Shown one piece after another: positions 54,448 through 63,447 of a DNA stretch of 64,000 nt. This DNA is from Bilifractor porci (lineage in GTDB: Bacteria > Bacillota > Clostridia > Lachnospirales > Lachnospiraceae), in the NCBI RefSeq assembly GCF_009696005.1, contig NZ_VUMV01000004.1:124001-188000 (forward strand). Reading direction: 5' to 3'. Numbering within the stretch: the first letter of the stretch is position 1; each line of letters starts with the position of its first letter. The translations under genes were made by a program, and so were the position numbers. The notes under the pieces were generated by a model. That model saw only the letters and a list, made by a program, of their open reading frames with translations, did no database searches and had not been told where the DNA came from.

Positions 54448-56548
54448 AGTTTCCGTCCTCCTGTTCCTTGAGTGACTGCAGCAGAGCATCGTACTGCTTC
54501 TGATCCGTGATCTGCAGGTTAGTCCAGTAGTCCCCGTCCTGACAGGTAAAAGAAGCATCGGGCATTTCATCCGTCCCGGCGAGCCACGCGGATGATTTGG
54601 CCGGTTTTGTGCAGGCAAGCAGTTCTGCGATCTGCGTTTTCTCTGTCAGTGTATAGTTTCTGTAAAGACCGGTCCCGTCCGCATCCTGCTCGAATACACT
54701 CAGGTCAATCTTTACCACCTGATCCGCGGAGAATCCGGTTTTGACCAGTTTGTCCACATCCACTCCCTGTTGTTTCAGATACTGCAGCGTCTCCGAAAAC
54801 TCCGGATAGATATAGAAGCTCTGATTTTCCGTGTATATTCCGTCCGGATCGTTTCCATTATTTTCAAAGTACGCCAGAAGCAGCGGTGTTTCCTCCCGCA
54901 GCTCCTGATAAGACATCTTATTCATGTCCCGGCGGATGCAGGCAGCCAGCATCCGGATGTTTTCGCTTCCGGACAGGCTTTCTCCCTTCTGCTCATAGTC
55001 CCCGGAAAGCCAGCTCTCCAGAGAGACGTCCGTGTAAAGGGACGGATCCAGATGGTTGGCCGGATAATAGCCCTCTCTCCATGCCTTGTCCTCCCCTATG
55101 CTGTCCAGCATGGCAGCCGCCCCGGAGGCCGGGATTTCGTAATACCGGTAATGGATTCTCCCGTTTTTCATCCGGAAAGCCACCTGGACAGACGTTGTGT
55201 TTTCCGGATCGGAGCTGTACTGTCCCTCTGTATAGTTTCTGACCTCCCGGTATATCGGTTCAAAATTTTCGGTAAAGCTATCCTGCAGGACTTCGCGCGC
55301 ATAGCTGTCCGGCTGCTGGATTAACGAGCCGAAATCATCCATGGACATGGGAACATAAACGGCCATCGCCCCGATCTTATCCTCCGCAGGAAGCCAGCAG
55401 TCAATACGGAAGGGATCCGCCGCAAAAAAGACCAGAACGCCGGCGCATACGGCCATGATCGCCGTAAGCGACCGCCAGTGTTTCCGGATACTCTTCAGAT
55501 CCACATGAATGATGAATTCCAGAATCCCGTTGAAGATAAATGCAAGAAGCAGCGTAAAGACAGCCACCGCGGGAACGGACACACCGCTTTCTCCGCTGCC
55601 CGACAGTACGCCCAGCATCATCCCTGCCCCGACAGAGGCGGGAACCGTGACCGCAGCCTTCAGGATATTCTCCATACCCGGAAAAGAAAGCGCATTGCCT
55701 GCCGCTTCCGAGGGACGTCTGCGGTAGAGCAGATACGCCGCCAGGAAAGCTCCTGCCAGATAAACAGCCAGAACTGCCAGGGAAAGAGCAGGAGATCCCG
55801 CGGTTCCCTCCGTGTCCGCGAATCCGGCTGCCCGGATCAGCAGGGTGAAAGGAGAGAGCCAGAACCCGATATTCATGCCCGCGCCTGTCATTGTTCCGCC
55901 TATGCTGGGGAAAAATACGCTTGTCATCCCGTACAGTAGGGCACAGAGCGCCGGCCCGTAAAGCAGAAAGCAGATCATCAGCAGCACGCCGACCAGGATT
56001 CTGCCGGCGAGGACCATAGCCAACACGCAGAAGGTATAGACAGCCGAGAAGCCAAGGATATACATGGCCGCAGAGGAAAAAGCAATTCGCATCGCGTCCG
56101 CCGTGACATTCCCGTAAACCGCCCCGATCCCGAACAGAGAAATCAGAACCGCCGCCAGATACGGAACCACAGCGGCCAGCCACCCCACAAGATAATGCGC
56201 CAGAAAGGCTTTTTCTCTTTTCAGGGCAAGGCTCTGGTAAAAATCACTCTTCTCCCGGCTGTCCAGAAAAGAAAACATCACACCGGCCGCGATGACCGCG
56301 GCAATCAGCACTGCGGCAATGGTCAGAGGGTTTCCTCTTCCCAGAACGGCGGACACGGTATGCAGGTTCTGCCGCGCGATCTCCGATTTCGACATCCCGT
56401 TATAAGCATCCCTTCTGGTACCCTGCAGAAGAAGCAGGTAACAGACCGGATACAGGAAAAGCGCGGCGGCAGAAACCAGCGCCGGCAGCCAGGCATTCTG
56501 GCGCATCTCATTCCGAATCATTTTACGCAATGATATTTTTGATGTCAT
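54434..56548 (-). CDS. ABC-2-type exporter permease with large C-terminal domain
   Basis: A 704-residue membrane protein. About ten hydrophobic segments occupy residues 15-400, and residues 400-700 form a soluble, extracytoplasmic or cytoplasmic domain ending near ALLQSLKEQEDG. I think it resembles the DUF6449-type permeases seen beside YtrA-like regulators, but this is from memory. It pairs with the ATPase that overlaps it by 26 bases. ATG at 56548 follows GGAGGTG. The substrate is unknown; the context suggests stress or antimicrobial export. Confidence 0.8.
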   Translation of the reverse strand: MTSKISLRKMIRNEMRQNAWLPALVSAAALFLYPVCYLLLLQGTRRDAYNGMSKSEIARQNLHTVSAVLGRGNPLTIAAVLIAAVIAAGVMFSFLDSREKSDFYQSLALKREKAFLAHYLVGWLAAVVPYLAAVLISLFGIGAVYGNVTADAMRIAFSSAAMYILGFSAVYTFCVLAMVLAGRILVGVLLMICFLLYGPALCALLYGMTSVFFPSIGGTMTGAGMNIGFWLSPFTLLIRAAGFADTEGTAGSPALSLAVLAVYLAGAFLAAYLLYRRRPSEAAGNALSFPGMENILKAAVTVPASVGAGMMLGVLSGSGESGVSVPAVAVFTLLLAFIFNGILEFIIHVDLKSIRKHWRSLTAIMAVCAGVLVFFAADPFRIDCWLPAEDKIGAMAVYVPMSMDDFGSLIQQPDSYAREVLQDSFTENFEPIYREVRNYTEGQYSSDPENTTSVQVAFRMKNGRIHYRYYEIPASGAAAMLDSIGEDKAWREGYYPANHLDPSLYTDVSLESWLSGDYEQKGESLSGSENIRMLAACIRRDMNKMSYQELREETPLLLAYFENNGNDPDGIYTENQSFYIYPEFSETLQYLKQQGVDVDKLVKTGFSADQVVKIDLSVFEQDADGTGLYRNYTLTEKTQIAELLACTKPAKSSAWLAGTDEMPDASFTCQDGDYWTNLQITDQKQYDALLQSLKEQEDGNYAQE

Positions 56549-57425
56549 ACCCGGCCACCTCCGTCTCTGTAATAAATATTTCCTCCAGGGTAAGGGGAAG
56601 CTCCTCCGCAAAAACAGGATCCGCGGACTGCACCCTTGCCAGAATGACGTCTCTGTCTCCCCGGACCACCAGCGTCAGCATGGAGCCCCTCCTGTCCAGG
56701 CGCACAATATCCAGATCCGCGAGAAGCTGCTTCTCCGCTTCCGGATCCCGGATCACACACTGCACCTTCTGCATGTTCATCTTCAAATCAGACAGATTTT
56801 CCGAGAACAGGATGCCTCCCTGGTGCAGAAGTCCCACATGATCGCAGAAATCTTCCAGCTCCCTCAGATTGTGGGAGGCCACCACGGGAACAAATTCCCG
56901 GTCCAGCATCTCTGTGGCAAAAATACTCTTTACCGCCTGGCGCATCACCGGATCCAGTCCGTCAAAGGTCTCATCGCAGAACAGGTACTTTGTCCCGGCG
57001 CAGATACCAAGAAGCACGGAGAGCTGCTTCTTCATCCCCCTGGAAAAAGTCCGTATTTTCTGATTTTTCGGAAGGCCGAACCGGCCCATCAGTTTTTCAA
57101 ACCTCTCCGTGTCGAAGCCGGGATAAACAACCCGGTACAGCTCCGTCATGCTCTCCGCCGTGGCATTGATCGGAAAATACCCGGTATCTGAGATAAAACA
57201 GATCCTGCTTTTTGCGGACTCATTCTCCCATACCGGCTCCCCGTCAATCCGGATCTCCCCGCTGTCCGGCCGAAGGACACCGGCAAGCATCCGCAGAAGC
57301 GTGCTTTTTCCGGCTCCGTTTGTCCCGACCATGCCGAAAACCTCCCCGTCCCGGATCCGGCACGTCAGGTCTCTGACCGCCTCCACGCCCGCAAAGGCTT
57401 TCGACGCCTGTATTACTTCAATCAT
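56523..57425 (-). CDS. ABC exporter ATPase (YtrB-like)
   Basis: A 300-residue ATPase with Walker A GTNGAGKST near residue 36, a signature variant FSRGMKKQLSVLL near 127 and Walker B YLFCDETFDGLDP near 148. Note Cys-Asp-Glu-Thr in place of the usual Asp-Glu-Pro. This Thr/Cys variant is found in YtrB/BcrA-like ATPases. It overlaps the regulator gene by four bases upstream and the permease gene by 26 bases downstream, so all are translated together. Confidence 0.88.
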   Translation of the reverse strand: MIEVIQASKAFAGVEAVRDLTCRIRDGEVFGMVGTNGAGKSTLLRMLAGVLRPDSGEIRIDGEPVWENESAKSRICFISDTGYFPINATAESMTELYRVVYPGFDTERFEKLMGRFGLPKNQKIRTFSRGMKKQLSVLLGICAGTKYLFCDETFDGLDPVMRQAVKSIFATEMLDREFVPVVASHNLRELEDFCDHVGLLHQGGILFSENLSDLKMNMQKVQCVIRDPEAEKQLLADLDIVRLDRRGSMLTLVVRGDRDVILARVQSADPVFAEELPLTLEEIFITETEVAGYDIKNIIA

Positions 57426-57817
57426 ACGGCGCTCTCCTCCTCTCCCCCGTTTTCATAGATGCCTTCGAGTATTTTTTCACAGGCCGCCCTGTCAATCCCC
57501 AGTTTCTTCCCTTCCCGCAGCAGAGTTTTCAGCCTGTCTTCCCAGTCCCTTCTCCTGTTCTTCATCAGGGCGCTGCTTCCGGACACAAAATTACCGCGGC
57601 CCCTGACCGTGTAAATGTATCCGTCATGCTCCAGAATCGAATAGGCCTTCTGTATGGTATTCGGATTGATGGACAATTCCTGCGCCATCTGCCTGACGGA
57701 CGGAAGCTGCTCATCTTCCTGCAGGACGCCGGTCAGAATCAGCATTTCATAGCGAGCCACGATCTGTTCGTAGATCGGGCGTCTGTCCTGATAATCAATG
57801 GATATCACGCAAGCCAC
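57422..57817 (-). CDS. YtrA-subfamily GntR regulator
   Basis: A 131-residue repressor with the GntR winged helix (residues 12-75: PIYEQIVARYEMLILTGVL, then LPSVRQMAQELSINPNTIQK) and a short C-terminal helical dimerization segment of about 45 residues, as in YtrA. Members respond to cell-wall antibiotics and control the ABC genes beside them. It is the first gene of its operon, directly behind a promoter overlapped by TGTACTA-N7-TAGTACA, so autorepression is likely. The effector is unknown. Confidence 0.9.
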   Translation of the reverse strand: MACVISIDYQDRRPIYEQIVARYEMLILTGVLQEDEQLPSVRQMAQELSINPNTIQKAYSILEHDGYIYTVRGRGNFVSGSSALMKNRRRDWEDRLKTLLREGKKLGIDRAACEKILEGIYENGGEEESAV

Positions 57818-57839
57818 CTCGCTTTCCGTTTGCTATAAG

Positions 57840-57872
57840 TGTACTATAACACGTAGTACATGCAGGTGTCAA
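57840..57872 (-). promoter_or_regulatory. Promoter and YtrA-type operator of the seven-gene export operon
   Basis: On the minus strand TTGACA (57867-57872), 18 bases and TATAGT (57843-57848). TGTACTA-N7-TAGTACA (57840-57860) covers the -10 and spacer. The inverted repeat fits a GntR/YtrA dimer. Confidence 0.82.
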
Positions 57873-58041
57873 TCTCTTCTCTCACAGCGCGGACAAACTG
57901 CTTCCCATCCCCGGCTTCCGCCTGCCGGGACAGGCTGCGCAGGTAATCCCATTTCATTGCTGCGGTTCTGCCTTCTAACGCCTTCAGCCCGCCGGATACG
58001 GCCGAAAGGCGCTGTCAGCAGAACAGACCCCCCTGGCGCAG
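57873..58041. other. Gap between the export operon promoter and the aspS terminator
   Basis: No gene, repeat or promoter is recognisable here apart from small GC-rich stems. It separates the divergent control region of the export operon from the aspS terminator. Confidence 0.4.
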
Positions 58042-58074
58042 AAAAAGGCAGCCCCCGTTTTTCCGGAGACTGCC
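58042..58074 (-). terminator. aspS terminator
   Basis: In minus-strand RNA an 11-bp stem (GGCAGTCTCCG with CGGGGGCTGCC, two G-U pairs) and a GAAAAA loop, followed by TTTTTC. It ends the hemZ-HD-hisS-aspS transcript 44 bases after the aspS stop. Confidence 0.85.
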
Positions 58075-58117
58075 CTGTTTTTTCTATATGAATGAAACGG
58101 ATACCTGGGAAGGATCC

Positions 58118-59908
58118 TTACTCGTTTTCCGGAACCCGGATTCCAAGCTCTTCCAGCTGCTTGTCCTCCACGGGAGCCGGAGCCTCGGTCATAAGGTCAG
58201 ACGCGTCCTTTACCTTCGGGAACGCGATGACATCGCGGATGGAATCGGCCTGCGCCATCAGCATGACGAGACGGTCAAGGCCGTAGGCAAGCCCTGCATG
58301 CGGCGGAACGCCGTATTTGAAAGCGGTCAGCAGGAAGCTGAACTGTTCCCATGCTCTTTCTTTTGTGAATCCCAGAACCTCAAACATCTTTTCCTGAATA
58401 TCGTCCTGATGGATACGGACGGAACCTCCGCCGACCTCAAAGCCGTTCAGCGTTATATCATAGGCCTTTGCCCGGACGCTGCCCGGATCGGAGTCTATTT
58501 TATCCCAGTCCTCTTCCATGGGCATGGTGAAAGGATGGTGCATCGCCATGAACCGGTTTTCCTCATCGGACCACTCCAGCAGAGGGAATTCCACAATCCA
58601 CAGGAAATGGAAATCGTCTTTCCGGACCAGTCCGAGCTCGTCACGGAAATGCAGCCGAAGCTGCCCCAGAACGTTCCACACAATTTTATTGCGGTCGGCG
58701 GCAAACAGGAGCAAATCGCCCTTCTCGCCTCCCATGGCCTTGATCAGCGCGTTCTGCTGTTCTTCGGTCATAAACTTAGCGAAAGAAGCTTTTACGGTTC
58801 CGTCTGTCTTCAGCTGAATCCAGGCAAGTCCTCCGGCACCGCTCCCCCTGGCCATCTCGACCAGCTTGTCGATCTGTTTCCGGCCCATATCTCCCTGGCC
58901 CTTCACATTGATTCCGCGGACCGATCCGTCTTTTTTCGCAAGGGCATTCCGGAACACCGGGAATTCGCTGTCCTTTACGACATCGGAAACATCCACCAGC
59001 TCCATGCCGAACCGGACATCCGGCTTATCCGACCCGAACCGGTTCATCGCGTCGATCCATGTCATTCTGGGAATTGGAAGAGGAATGTCCACACCCAGAG
59101 CATGTTTGAAAAGATACTGCAGGAAACGCTCATTGACATCAATCACATCCTCTACATCCACAAAGGAAAGCTCCATGTCAATCTGCGTAAATTCCGGCTG
59201 GCGGTCCGCGCGCAGATCCTCGTCCCGGAAGCAGCGGGCCAGCTGGATATACCGGTCATAGCCGGAACACATCAGGAGCTGTTTGAACAGCTGCGGAGAC
59301 TGCGGCAGCGCGTAGAAGCTTCCCGGATGGACACGGCTGGGAACCAGATAATCCCTGGCGCCTTCGGGCGTGCTTTTCCCCAGCATCGGCGTTTCCAGCT
59401 CCAGAAATCCCTCTTTGTGGAAGAACTCGCGGGTCAGATAGGCGACCTCTGACCGCAGGATCATATTTCTCTGCAGATCCGGACGGCGAAGATCCAGATA
59501 CCTGTATTTCAGGCGCACATCGTCTCTTGTCTTGCTGTCTTCCTCTACCGGGAACGGCGGTGTCTCCGCTTCCGCGAGGATTCTCAGGTAGGAAACACGG
59601 ACCTCCATGGTGCCGGTGGCAAGCTTTTCGTTGACGGCGCCTGCCCGGCGTCCCACGATTCCCCTGACGGCGATCACATATTCCGAGCGGAGTTTCGCCG
59701 CCTTTTCAAATCCGGCCTCATCAATCGTGCCGTTTTCAAAAATCAGCTGCATGATGCCGGAGCGGTCGCGGAGATCCACAAAGATAATGCCTCCCTTATT
59801 CCTGCTCTTCTGCACCCAGCCCATCAGGGTGACTTCTTTTCCGATCTCCTGCTCCGTGACTTCCCCGCAGCGATGGGACCGCTTCATACCTTTCATGGAT
59901 TCCGCCAT
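58118..59908 (-). CDS. aspS: Aspartyl-tRNA synthetase
   Basis: A 596-residue class II synthetase, bacterial type with the large GAD insertion. The N-terminal OB fold contains GWVQKSRNKGGIIFVDLRDRSG; motif 2 is RCFRDEDLRADRQPEFTQID near 220 and motif 3 is GLAYGLDRLVMLM near 545. It charges tRNA-Asp, and whether it also charges tRNA-Asn cannot be said. ATG at 59908 follows GGAGG. It follows hisS after 67 bases and shares a terminator. Confidence 0.96.
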   Translation of the reverse strand: MAESMKGMKRSHRCGEVTEQEIGKEVTLMGWVQKSRNKGGIIFVDLRDRSGIMQLIFENGTIDEAGFEKAAKLRSEYVIAVRGIVGRRAGAVNEKLATGTMEVRVSYLRILAEAETPPFPVEEDSKTRDDVRLKYRYLDLRRPDLQRNMILRSEVAYLTREFFHKEGFLELETPMLGKSTPEGARDYLVPSRVHPGSFYALPQSPQLFKQLLMCSGYDRYIQLARCFRDEDLRADRQPEFTQIDMELSFVDVEDVIDVNERFLQYLFKHALGVDIPLPIPRMTWIDAMNRFGSDKPDVRFGMELVDVSDVVKDSEFPVFRNALAKKDGSVRGINVKGQGDMGRKQIDKLVEMARGSGAGGLAWIQLKTDGTVKASFAKFMTEEQQNALIKAMGGEKGDLLLFAADRNKIVWNVLGQLRLHFRDELGLVRKDDFHFLWIVEFPLLEWSDEENRFMAMHHPFTMPMEEDWDKIDSDPGSVRAKAYDITLNGFEVGGGSVRIHQDDIQEKMFEVLGFTKERAWEQFSFLLTAFKYGVPPHAGLAYGLDRLVMLMAQADSIRDVIAFPKVKDASDLMTEAPAPVEDKQLEELGIRVPENE

Positions 59909-59975
59909 GCCTGTTTCCTCCTGCTTCTTTTATTCTGACAGCCCTGACTGATGTTCTGACGTCTCAGGCGCTTAC

Positions 59976-61226
59976 TCAGCGGGCAAATACATCAACAATT
60001 TCCGTGTAGCCCTCGGCCTCCAGCTGTTCCTTCTGGAACTTCCGGTTCTTTTTCATGACCAGAAGATTGACAATCATCCCTCTGCCGCGCTCTTCCATGG
60101 CCTGGTCGATGACCTGGCGGATTTTTTCGTCGGGAAGCTTTTTCTCCAGAAGATAGGCTTTCCGCGCCGCCGCGTCCGGAATCTGGAAATCTCTTTCCAG
60201 AAGGAGCATGACGATCCGCTCAAACCCGATGGAAAATCCGCACGCGGGTGTGGACTGTCCGGTAAATTTGCCTACCATGCCGTCATAGCGGCCGCCGCCG
60301 CCGACAGATCCGCCGTACTCGTCCATGGAAATCTCGAAAATAGGCCCCGTATAATAGGACATTCCCCGGACCAGCGTCAGATCAAAGGAGATTTTGAAAT
60401 CCGCCGTCTTCACGGCATCCACGCTGTTCATAATGGTAATCAGCCCGTCCGCATAGGCAGGATCCAGAAATCCGTCCAGCTTTTCCCTGACCATGCGCAC
60501 GCCGTCTGTGTCCGGCGTCACCGTAAGGAACAGGTCTTGGCATTTTTCCACGGCCTCTTTGGAAAATCCCTCTTTCTCCAGTTCCTCTGCCACACCGTCC
60601 AGACCGATCTTATCCATCTTGTCCAAGACAATGAAGACCTCGTCCCAGGAATCCTCCGGAAAGCCGCAGTATGCCGCGACTGCCTTGAGAATCCGGCGGT
60701 CGTTGATCCGTATGGTAAAGTTATGGAAATCCAGCTTCCCCAGAAGCGTGGTGGTGGCAAGGATCAGCTCGATCTCCGCCAGATTGGAGGCCTCTCCCAG
60801 AATATCAATATCACACTGCATGAACTGACGGAAACGCCCTCTCTGCGGACGGTCCGCGCGCCAGACATTCCCCATCTGCAGCGCCTTGAACGGGCTGGGA
60901 AGCGAAGCGGCGTTATTAGCGTAATAGCGGGAGAGCGGAAGCGTCAGGTCATAGCGCAGACCGCTGTCGGCCAGATCCGCCTCTGTGCTGTTTTCGTTGA
61001 TTTTAAGCTTCTCTCCGCGCTTCATAATCTTGAAAATCAGCTTCTCGTTTTCTCCCCCCTGCTTGCTGTTCAGGTTTTCAATATGTTCCACGCAGGGCGT
61101 TTCCATGGACAGAAAGCCGAACCCCTGATACGTGGTGCGGATCAGCTGCTGCACATATTCCCTGATCTGCATTTCCCTGGGCAGGATATCCTTCATGCCT
61201 GTGACAGGCTTTTTTGTCAATGTCAT
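59976..61226 (-). CDS. hisS: Histidyl-tRNA synthetase
   Basis: A 416-residue class II synthetase. Motif 2 is MGNVWRADRPQRGRFRQFM near 115-135, the histidine-A motif LVRGMSYYTGPIFEI lies near 265, and motif 3 is CGFSIGFERIVMLL near 325. The C-terminal anticodon domain is short but present. ATG at 61226 overlaps the HD gene stop as ATGA. No T-box is seen upstream because the preceding gene is fused in the operon. Confidence 0.95.
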   Translation of the reverse strand: MTLTKKPVTGMKDILPREMQIREYVQQLIRTTYQGFGFLSMETPCVEHIENLNSKQGGENEKLIFKIMKRGEKLKINENSTEADLADSGLRYDLTLPLSRYYANNAASLPSPFKALQMGNVWRADRPQRGRFRQFMQCDIDILGEASNLAEIELILATTTLLGKLDFHNFTIRINDRRILKAVAAYCGFPEDSWDEVFIVLDKMDKIGLDGVAEELEKEGFSKEAVEKCQDLFLTVTPDTDGVRMVREKLDGFLDPAYADGLITIMNSVDAVKTADFKISFDLTLVRGMSYYTGPIFEISMDEYGGSVGGGGRYDGMVGKFTGQSTPACGFSIGFERIVMLLLERDFQIPDAAARKAYLLEKKLPDEKIRQVIDQAMEERGRGMIVNLLVMKKNRKFQKEQLEAEGYTEIVDVFAR

Positions 61227-61927
61227 AATGATTTCCAGACTCCTTTCACGTTTTCCGACACCTCCGGAAGCTTCAGGCTCCCGTCCTCGCTCTGATGCAT
61301 CACCCTCTGAAAAGCCAGAAAAACTCTGAGGTCGAAATCCTTCATATCTTCCGTCATCAGCTCCATAGCCTTTTCCGGGCTGTAGGCCTTTCGATAGGCC
61401 CGGTCGGAAACCAATGCACAGAATACATCACAAACCCTCAGAATGCAAGCCCCGACAGGGATGTTCGGACCAGCCAGATTGTCCGGGTAGCCGCTTCCGT
61501 CGTAATTCTCATGGTGAAACAGCACATCCTCGCAGATTTCCTCGTCAAACCCGTGGCGTTTCAAAATCTCATAACCCTTCATGGGGTGCATGCGGACAGA
61601 ATTCATCTCCTCCACAACAAGCGGATCCTCCTGCTGAAATGCCTGGTTCAGCTCCGCCTTTCCGATATCATGCAGAAATCCCGCGACCGCCAGATTTTCG
61701 CACTTTTCTTCCGGAAGCTTCAGCTCCTTCGCCACCTCGTAGGCAAGGTTGCTGACCTGCTTCCCATGCTCCAGCTGAGCCTCCACGGAAAAGATCAGAA
61801 GGTGGCGGTTATTCCGGTACCTTTTCTGTCTTCTGCCTGCCGCTTCCGGTTCTGCCTGCTTTTTCCTTTTGTGTGCATTCTTTTTTCCGGAGTCTTTTTT
61901 TCTCTCTGTTTTCTTCTTTTTCGTCAT
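61223..61927 (-). CDS. HD-GYP-like phosphohydrolase domain protein
   Basis: A 234-residue protein. Residues 1-40 are very Lys/Arg-rich and the remainder is an HD domain with HDIGK, then HHENYDGSGYP, which is the HD-GYP signature region. Such proteins can hydrolyse cyclic di-GMP; the GYP part is present as SGYP. No sensor domain is attached. ATGA overlaps link it to hemZ upstream and hisS downstream. A role in cyclic-dinucleotide turnover is inferred from the motif only. Confidence 0.83.
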   Translation of the reverse strand: MTKKKKTERKKDSGKKNAHKRKKQAEPEAAGRRQKRYRNNRHLLIFSVEAQLEHGKQVSNLAYEVAKELKLPEEKCENLAVAGFLHDIGKAELNQAFQQEDPLVVEEMNSVRMHPMKGYEILKRHGFDEEICEDVLFHHENYDGSGYPDNLAGPNIPVGACILRVCDVFCALVSDRAYRKAYSPEKAMELMTEDMKDFDLRVFLAFQRVMHQSEDGSLKLPEVSENVKGVWKSL

Positions 61928-63447
61928 AGCTTTTCCCGACGGATTTCCATCCTTACCTTCTCTGCTTCCTCCCGCTTTCTCTGAAGCATCTCATCCAGCC
62001 TGCCGATGTAATTTCCGAGATCCTTCACATTTTCCACCCGCTCAATACGCCTGCCCCCATGAAAGACAAACTTCGTGGAGGCCCCGCTCCCGGCAGCCAT
62101 GATGGTCTGCTTTTCTTCCATAATCAGGATGTTGTAGATTCCTTCCTTCCCTGCCTTTGCGTAGCCCACGTTTTCAAAATTTCCGGCCATATTTTTCTGT
62201 CTGTACAGGTAGTACGGATGCATTCCCATATCTCCTGCGCAGTCCGCCGTCCGATCCATGATGGCATCCGATGCCTCAAAAGAAACCGGAACATATTCCT
62301 CCCGGAAAAGATTCAGCCTGGCCGCCCGCTTCAGGGCAAGGGCATGAACCGTAAGGCTGTCCGGCTCCAGGCTCCGGATTCGGGAAAGTGTCCGCTCCAC
62401 CTCCGGCTGCCCCTCGCCGGGAAGCCCTACTATCAGATCCATATTGATATTGGAAAAGCCCATGCTGCGTGCAAGACGGAATTTTTCTTCCGTTTCCTCC
62501 ACAGTATGTCTTCTTCCGATCAGATCCAGCGTCTTCTGGTTCATCGTCTGCGGATTCACGGATATTCTGCTCACCGGAAATTCCCGGAGAACCTCCAGTT
62601 TTTCCTCCGTGATGGTATCGGGCCGCCCCGCTTCCACGGTAAATTCCCTTACCGTCTCCATCGGAAACTGTTCCTGCAGGACAGACAGCAGCTGTCTTAA
62701 CTGATCCGGCGTAAGAGATGTCGGCGTTCCACCGCCGACATAGACGGTATCGAGACGTCTTCCCTTCATCATCCCGGAAATAAAACGCAATTCTCGAAAA
62801 AGTGCCTCCAGATATTCCTGAACCATTCCGCCGAACCGGTTCATCGGGTGAGAGCCGAAGGAACAGTACAGACAGATCGAGGGACAAAATGGGATCCCCA
62901 CATACAGGCTGTAGCCGTTTTCCGCCTCCATGCCCGCCAGAATCCGTCTTTCCCGTTCAGCGGTTTCCAAGGCAAGGGCAGCCTTTTTTTTACTGATAAA
63001 ATACGTTTTCTCCGTCTGCGCAAGGATTTCTCCTTCCGTCTTTCCCTCTTCCAGAAGACGCGAAAAAATCTTTGTGGGTCGGATCCCGGTCAGATCTCCC
63101 CACGGAAGATCCCTTCCCGTCATCTGCCGCAGCGATTTGTAAACCAGCTGCTTCACCTGATTTTTACAGGAAATACGATCCGCCGGGTCGTCCAGAAGCA
63201 CGACCGCAGACCATGGCGCCTGAGGGAGAGCGCTGTCCCAAGCTCCGGAAGCTGTCCTTCCAAAAGTAAAACCGACGGACGTGCCCTGATACGAAATATG
63301 GAATTCCGCATCCGGCATATCCTCCGGTTTTTTCTGATCCTCATACCAGATTGTGATTTCCGCCTCCGGAAAAAAAGCCTTCAGCAAGGAATAGATATCA
63401 TATTCAAATTTCCGCTCATTCAGACACAGACCGAATTTATACTGCAA
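61924..63447 (-). CDS. hemZ: Oxygen-independent coproporphyrinogen dehydrogenase-like radical SAM protein (HemZ)
   Basis: A radical SAM protein of about 507 residues. The [4Fe-4S] motif CPSICLYC is near residue 175 in SLYVGIPFCPSICLYCSFGS, followed by YVGGGTPTSL and NINMDLIVGLPGE. It belongs to the HemZ branch of HemN-like enzymes, which may act in heme or related tetrapyrrole biosynthesis. The start is uncertain: TTG at 63447 follows AAAGGAAG and begins where family similarity starts, whereas ATG at 63492 has a weak site. It overlaps the hydrolase gene end. Other heme genes are not in the window. Confidence 0.85.
   Translation of the reverse strand: MQYKFGLCLNERKFEYDIYSLLKAFFPEAEITIWYEDQKKPEDMPDAEFHISYQGTSVGFTFGRTASGAWDSALPQAPWSAVVLLDDPADRISCKNQVKQLVYKSLRQMTGRDLPWGDLTGIRPTKIFSRLLEEGKTEGEILAQTEKTYFISKKKAALALETAERERRILAGMEAENGYSLYVGIPFCPSICLYCSFGSHPMNRFGGMVQEYLEALFRELRFISGMMKGRRLDTVYVGGGTPTSLTPDQLRQLLSVLQEQFPMETVREFTVEAGRPDTITEEKLEVLREFPVSRISVNPQTMNQKTLDLIGRRHTVEETEEKFRLARSMGFSNINMDLIVGLPGEGQPEVERTLSRIRSLEPDSLTVHALALKRAARLNLFREEYVPVSFEASDAIMDRTADCAGDMGMHPYYLYRQKNMAGNFENVGYAKAGKEGIYNILIMEEKQTIMAAGSGASTKFVFHGGRRIERVENVKDLGNYIGRLDEMLQRKREEAEKVRMEIRREKL

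Noticed and set aside
59909-63447. T-box leader for hisS or aspS
   Set aside because: hisS overlaps the preceding gene and the hisS-aspS gap is only 67 bases, too short for a T-box; no conserved T-box core was seen.
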